8,634 nucleotides of DNA from an uncultured Planctomycetota bacterium (lineage in GTDB: Bacteria > Planctomycetota > SZUA-567 > JAFGNG01): contig CAMZKK010000280.1 in the NCBI GenBank assembly GCA_947311175.1, positions 1 to 8,634 of the forward strand, read 5' to 3'. This document shows, one piece after another, positions 6,376-8,634 of the stretch. Each line of letters begins with the position of its first letter. Within the stretch, counting starts at the first letter, position 1. A program made the translations under genes and the position numbers. The notes under the pieces were generated by a model that saw only the letters and a program-made list of their open reading frames with translations, was not told the origin of the DNA and made no database searches.

Positions 6376-7236
6376 TTACTCAGATTTTTTATTGCCTAAA
6401 GGTTTTTTAATATCATTCTTTGTTATTCTTGAGGTTTTACGCATTCTTAATCCGGCGTGCTGGGTGTGGCTTTTTTCTTCAATCTTTTCTTTGGCTCTTG
6501 AAAATGATTCTTGAACAGCGGCAAATCTATCACCAAGGTAGAGACGTTGTGCTTCTGGGTCGTGAATAAGCTGATCTGCTGTTCCGTGAATAAGAACCTT
6601 GCCCTCGTGGATGATGTATGCACGGTCGGTAATGGTTAGGGTCTCCCAAACATTGTGGTCTGTTAACAATATACTCATTCCTCCGGCACGAAGTGCAGCA
6701 ATGATTTTTTGAATTTCTGCACATGCCTTGGGATCAACCCCACTAAACGGTTCATCTAACAGCAAAATATTTGGCTCGATGACTAACGCCCTTGTTATTT
6801 CAAGACGCCTGCGTTCTCCACCGGAAAGGGTATCTGCTTTATTTTGTGATAATCGAGTAAGACTAAGATTAGACAATAATTCGGCAAGTCTCTCTACTCT
6901 CTCTCGCTTTGTAATCGACAAGGTTTCCAAGATTGCCATAATATTATCTTCTACCGTCATCTGTCTAAAAATACTTGGATCTTGAGCAAGATACCCCATA
7001 CCAAGTCTTGCCCTTTTATACATTGGCATATCAGAGATGTCGGTGCCGTCGAGAATAACGGTGCCTTCTTCTCTCGAAATCATTCCCATCACCATCCTAA
7101 AAGTAGTTGTCTTGCCTGCTCCGTTTGGTCCTAAAAGCCCAACAATTTCGCCTTGTTCAACGTGAATCTTTACGCCATCAACAACCCTTCGCCCACCGTA
7201 GCTCTTTACCAATCCTTCAACTTTTAACAGTGACAT
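6376..7236 (-). CDS. lptB: LPS export ABC transporter ATP-binding protein LptB
   Basis: LptB is the cytosolic ATPase that, with LptF and LptG, pulls lipopolysaccharide out of the inner membrane towards the LptA bridge. The 286-residue protein shows Walker A GPNGAGKTT (36-44), Q-loop Gln 85 in YLAQDPSIFRQMTVEDNI, signature LSGGERRRLEITRAL (137-151), Walker B ILLLDEPFSGVDP (157-169) and switch His 194 in LLTDHNVWETL. YLAQDPSIFR, FSGVDP and the DHNV-RETL-like stretch are typical of LptB rather than of amino-acid ABC ATPases. After GDRF near 238 there is a basic tail of about 48 residues not found in E. coli LptB (241 residues). ATG at 7236 is chosen over the in-frame TTG at 7317 because of AAAAGGAGA just upstream and because homologues start with the strand LLKVEGLVKSYGG. 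No lptA, lptC or KdsC-like gene is adjacent; it sits between lepB and tgt. Confidence 0.95.
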   Translation of the reverse strand: MSLLKVEGLVKSYGGRRVVDGVKIHVEQGEIVGLLGPNGAGKTTTFRMVMGMISREEGTVILDGTDISDMPMYKRARLGMGYLAQDPSIFRQMTVEDNIMAILETLSITKRERVERLAELLSNLSLTRLSQNKADTLSGGERRRLEITRALVIEPNILLLDEPFSGVDPKACAEIQKIIAALRAGGMSILLTDHNVWETLTITDRAYIIHEGKVLIHGTADQLIHDPEAQRLYLGDRFAAVQESFSRAKEKIEEKSHTQHAGLRMRKTSRITKNDIKKPLGNKKSE

Positions 7237-7240
7237 TCTA

Positions 7241-7249
7241 TCTCCTTTT
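7241..7249 (-). promoter_or_regulatory. Strong ribosome binding site of lptB
   Basis: AAAAGGAGA on the minus strand, core AAGGAG at 7247-7242, five bases before the ATG at 7236. This is the strongest Shine-Dalgarno in the window and fixes the lptB start. Confidence 0.85.
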
Positions 7250-7288
7250 ACCAGCATCGCTGGAAACCAATATTCATTTAAGCTACCA

Positions 7289-7317
7289 ATCCTAATAAAG
7301 TTGACGTTTGCCGTCAA
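7289..7317 (-). promoter_or_regulatory. Sigma70-like promoter of lptB
   Basis: Minus-strand TTGACG (7312-7317, 5 of 6) and TAGGAT (7289-7294, 4 of 6) are separated by exactly 17 bases. The predicted start lies near 7282 and gives a leader of about 45 bases. A perfect TATAAT at 7322-7327 just upstream has no good -35 and could belong to a second start. The promoter lies in the 157-base spacer behind lepB, which contains no clear terminator, so read-through from lepB remains possible. Confidence 0.5.
7301..7317. repeat. Inverted repeat overlapping the lptB -35 box
   Basis: TTGACG, five bases, CGTCAA: perfect 6-bp arms at 7301-7306 and 7312-7317. One arm is the -35 hexamer itself and the other lies in the promoter spacer, where a bound dimer would block RNA polymerase. 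No regulator is identifiable from the window. Confidence 0.45.
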
Positions 7318-7393
7318 TAAAATTATAAGGATGCAATATGGTGAAATTTAGAATTGAAAAGCACATACCAGAAGTATTTTACTTGTCATTTTA

Positions 7394-8634
7394 TTATTTG
7401 AGGATTCTTATCCTATGAAGTGGCCACCAAACAGCTACTGCCGGACCTATCAGATTTGCTCTTGGAACAAACCCCCAATCCCTACTATCAATACTTGTCG
7501 GGCTGTTATCTCCAAGGGCAAAAAAGTAATCTTTTGGAATCTGAATGACTCTGTTTTCTGTTTCGAGCGCCCGACCTTCCCTGTCTTTGAAAAATGGGAA
7601 ATAATGAAAGTCTCGCTTTATACTAAGATTATCAATTTCTATTTCACTATCAATCAAAGAGATTATAATGTCTGAACTTGTAGATTCTTGCTGACGATGA
7701 TTCATCGGTAAGTCAATGGCAAAAGAAATAACTTTTTTGCCATCAATTTCCAATATCAATAATTGATCAAATCTGGAAAAAGAGATATTGTGTTTCAAAC
7801 CTGCTATCTTTGGAAAATTAATTGCTTTCTTTAAAAGCTTTAGCCTTGTTCCATTTTTTAGAAAATATGGCTTATCTCCATTAAGTGGGATAACGGCCTG
7901 AAAGGCAGTATCATCAGATCTTAATTCGAGTTTAACTTCTCCGGTATTTTTTTTTGCAAATAAATCAAAATCAAGCAAAAGGTCACTAACAATATGATAC
8001 GTGCTTGACTGACGCATTGGACCAAATAAGGTAATTTCTGTACCGGGGTACTTGAAGGTATTGGGTAGAATATTTTTTTCAGTCATAAATGCCTTACACT
8101 TTGGACAAAATGCAGTCAATTGTTGAGAGGCAACTGTCTTTCTTAATTTTCCTCCACACCTGCTACATTCAAAGGTAACACTTTGTCTTTTTATGTGTCG
8201 ATCTGTTATTCCTCTTTCCTCTCCGTTTTCGGTAACAGATTTATATTTAAGGTGAATTGACTGCTCTGTTTTTCCATACAGTTTCCCGTTTTTAATCTCC
8301 CATTGTTTTGGATTGCCAACTTTATCCCAATTAAAAGCAAATGCCTCATCACTATTTTCGTTAAAATTTTCAAAATAGATCGGAATCCATAAAGTTTTTT
8401 GTAAATCTAATGGTTTTCTTGCAATGATTGGCTTTTCAGCTGTATCTTTTTTTATATAAATATCACCATCAACAATATACAAAGTTTCGTTTGGTAGTCC
8501 GACACAACGTTTTATGTAATTTTCTCCTTCGTGTGGACCTGTTCCAGGATATTTAAAAACAAAAATTTCCCACCGATAAGGACTTTTGTCTTTTCGTAAA
8601 TAATAATTTAATTTAGTACAAACAACCCTGTCTC
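7394..8634 (-). CDS. lepB: Signal peptidase I (S26 family) with large insert, 5' end beyond window
   Basis: LepB cleaves signal peptides from exported proteins at the outer face of the inner membrane with a Ser/Lys dyad. The last 412 residues are visible; the N-terminal anchor and the box with catalytic Ser lie off the right edge. Residues 1-10 (DRVVCTKLNY) match the GDxV box after the Ser motif. NYIKRCVGLPNET (39-50) is the catalytic-lysine box with Lys at 41. GDNSPTSIDSRDWGFVP (374-390) is the last conserved box, followed by LIGPAVAVWWP. In E. coli these last two boxes are about 125 residues apart; here they are over 320 apart. The insert has a C-x2-C-x16-C-x2-C zinc-ribbon-like pattern (C156, C159, C176, C179) and a beta-rich stretch (about 200-340) with LILEIDGKKVISF, reminiscent of LamG/ConA-like jelly rolls. 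The frame is open across 8482; there is no new start there. It lies upstream of lptB. Confidence 0.93.
   Translation of the reverse strand, partial: DRVVCTKLNYYLRKDKSPYRWEIFVFKYPGTGPHEGENYIKRCVGLPNETLYIVDGDIYIKKDTAEKPIIARKPLDLQKTLWIPIYFENFNENSDEAFAFNWDKVGNPKQWEIKNGKLYGKTEQSIHLKYKSVTENGEERGITDRHIKRQSVTFECSRCGGKLRKTVASQQLTAFCPKCKAFMTEKNILPNTFKYPGTEITLFGPMRQSSTYHIVSDLLLDFDLFAKKNTGEVKLELRSDDTAFQAVIPLNGDKPYFLKNGTRLKLLKKAINFPKIAGLKHNISFSRFDQLLILEIDGKKVISFAIDLPMNHRQQESTSSDIIISLIDSEIEIDNLSIKRDFHYFPFFKDREGRALETENRVIQIPKDYFFALGDNSPTSIDSRDWGFVPRANLIGPAVAVWWPLHRIRILK
8096..8167 (-). other. Zinc-ribbon-like CxxC-CxxC insert within LepB
   Basis: Encodes CSRCGGKLRKTV at one end and CPKCKAF at the other: two CxxC knuckles separated by 16 residues, the classic spacing of a zinc ribbon. 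In the known LepB topology the catalytic domain faces outside the cytoplasm, so this ribbon would be extracytoplasmic, an unusual place for a reduced cysteine tetrad. Confidence 0.65.

Noticed and set aside
7237..7317. Longer lptB reading from TTG at 7317
   Set aside because: It would cover the promoter-like pair and the strong Shine-Dalgarno. LptB homologues start at the ATG at 7236.
7370..7385. Small inverted repeat AAGTA/TACTT behind the lepB stop
   Set aside because: Five A/T-rich pairs with a three-base loop and no U-tract; not a credible terminator.
8480..8482. TTG start for a separate 362-residue protein inside lepB
   Set aside because: The frame is open to the window edge and the upstream codons encode the catalytic-lysine box of signal peptidase, so this is an internal Leu codon.

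Overview
All genes in this window read from the minus strand. From right to left (the direction of transcription) they are: the 3' part of a signal peptidase I gene (lepB, running off the right edge), lptB, tgt, yajC, secD, secF, and a response regulator-PAS-GGDEF gene running off the left edge. The DNA is visibly AT-rich. The gene set (LPS-export ATPase, YajC/SecD/SecF, a type I signal peptidase with a very large insert) points to a bacterium with a Gram-negative type envelope. The large beta-rich insert in LepB, and a SecD/SecF pair that is nearly one reading frame, resemble what I recall from the Planctomycetes/Verrucomicrobia/Lentisphaerae side of the tree. That placement is tentative and could not be tested here.

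Region by region: 8634-7394 is LepB from just before its catalytic-lysine box to the stop. 7393-7237 is a spacer with a good promoter-like pair for lptB, overlapped by a 6-bp inverted repeat. 7236-6376 is lptB with a strong Shine-Dalgarno. 6375-6182 is a spacer with a small palindrome and only weak promoter-like signals. 6181-1420 is the cluster tgt, yajC, secD, secF, closed by a long perfect hairpin with a U-tract at 1401-1367. Directly behind this terminator is a promoter-like pair for the signalling gene at 1287-1. No spacer exceeds 300 bases, and I saw no RNA gene, insertion sequence, CRISPR array or origin.

Functionally most of the window concerns moving material across or out of the inner membrane. 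SecD, SecF and YajC help SecYEG pull proteins through, LepB cuts off signal peptides, and LptB powers LPS export. Tgt (queuosine tRNA modification) travels with yajC-secD-secF as in many bacteria. The last gene would make cyclic di-GMP under control of a phosphorylatable receiver.

The strongest anomalies are breaks in reading frames and protein identity. (1) The GGDEF domain stops making sense just after its GGEEF signature, and the last ~26 visible residues match my memory of the middle of cysteine synthase (CysK), a domain-breaking chimera. (2) secF is split by a frameshift at about 1689-1701. (3) secD and secF overlap by 40 bases with no Shine-Dalgarno for secF, and one extra base would fuse them. 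Anomalies 2 and 3 are both repaired by adding one base, so sequence error must be excluded before any biology is claimed. A separate biological oddity is that the extracytoplasmic parts of both SecD and LepB carry inserts with zinc-ribbon-like Cys/His patterns.
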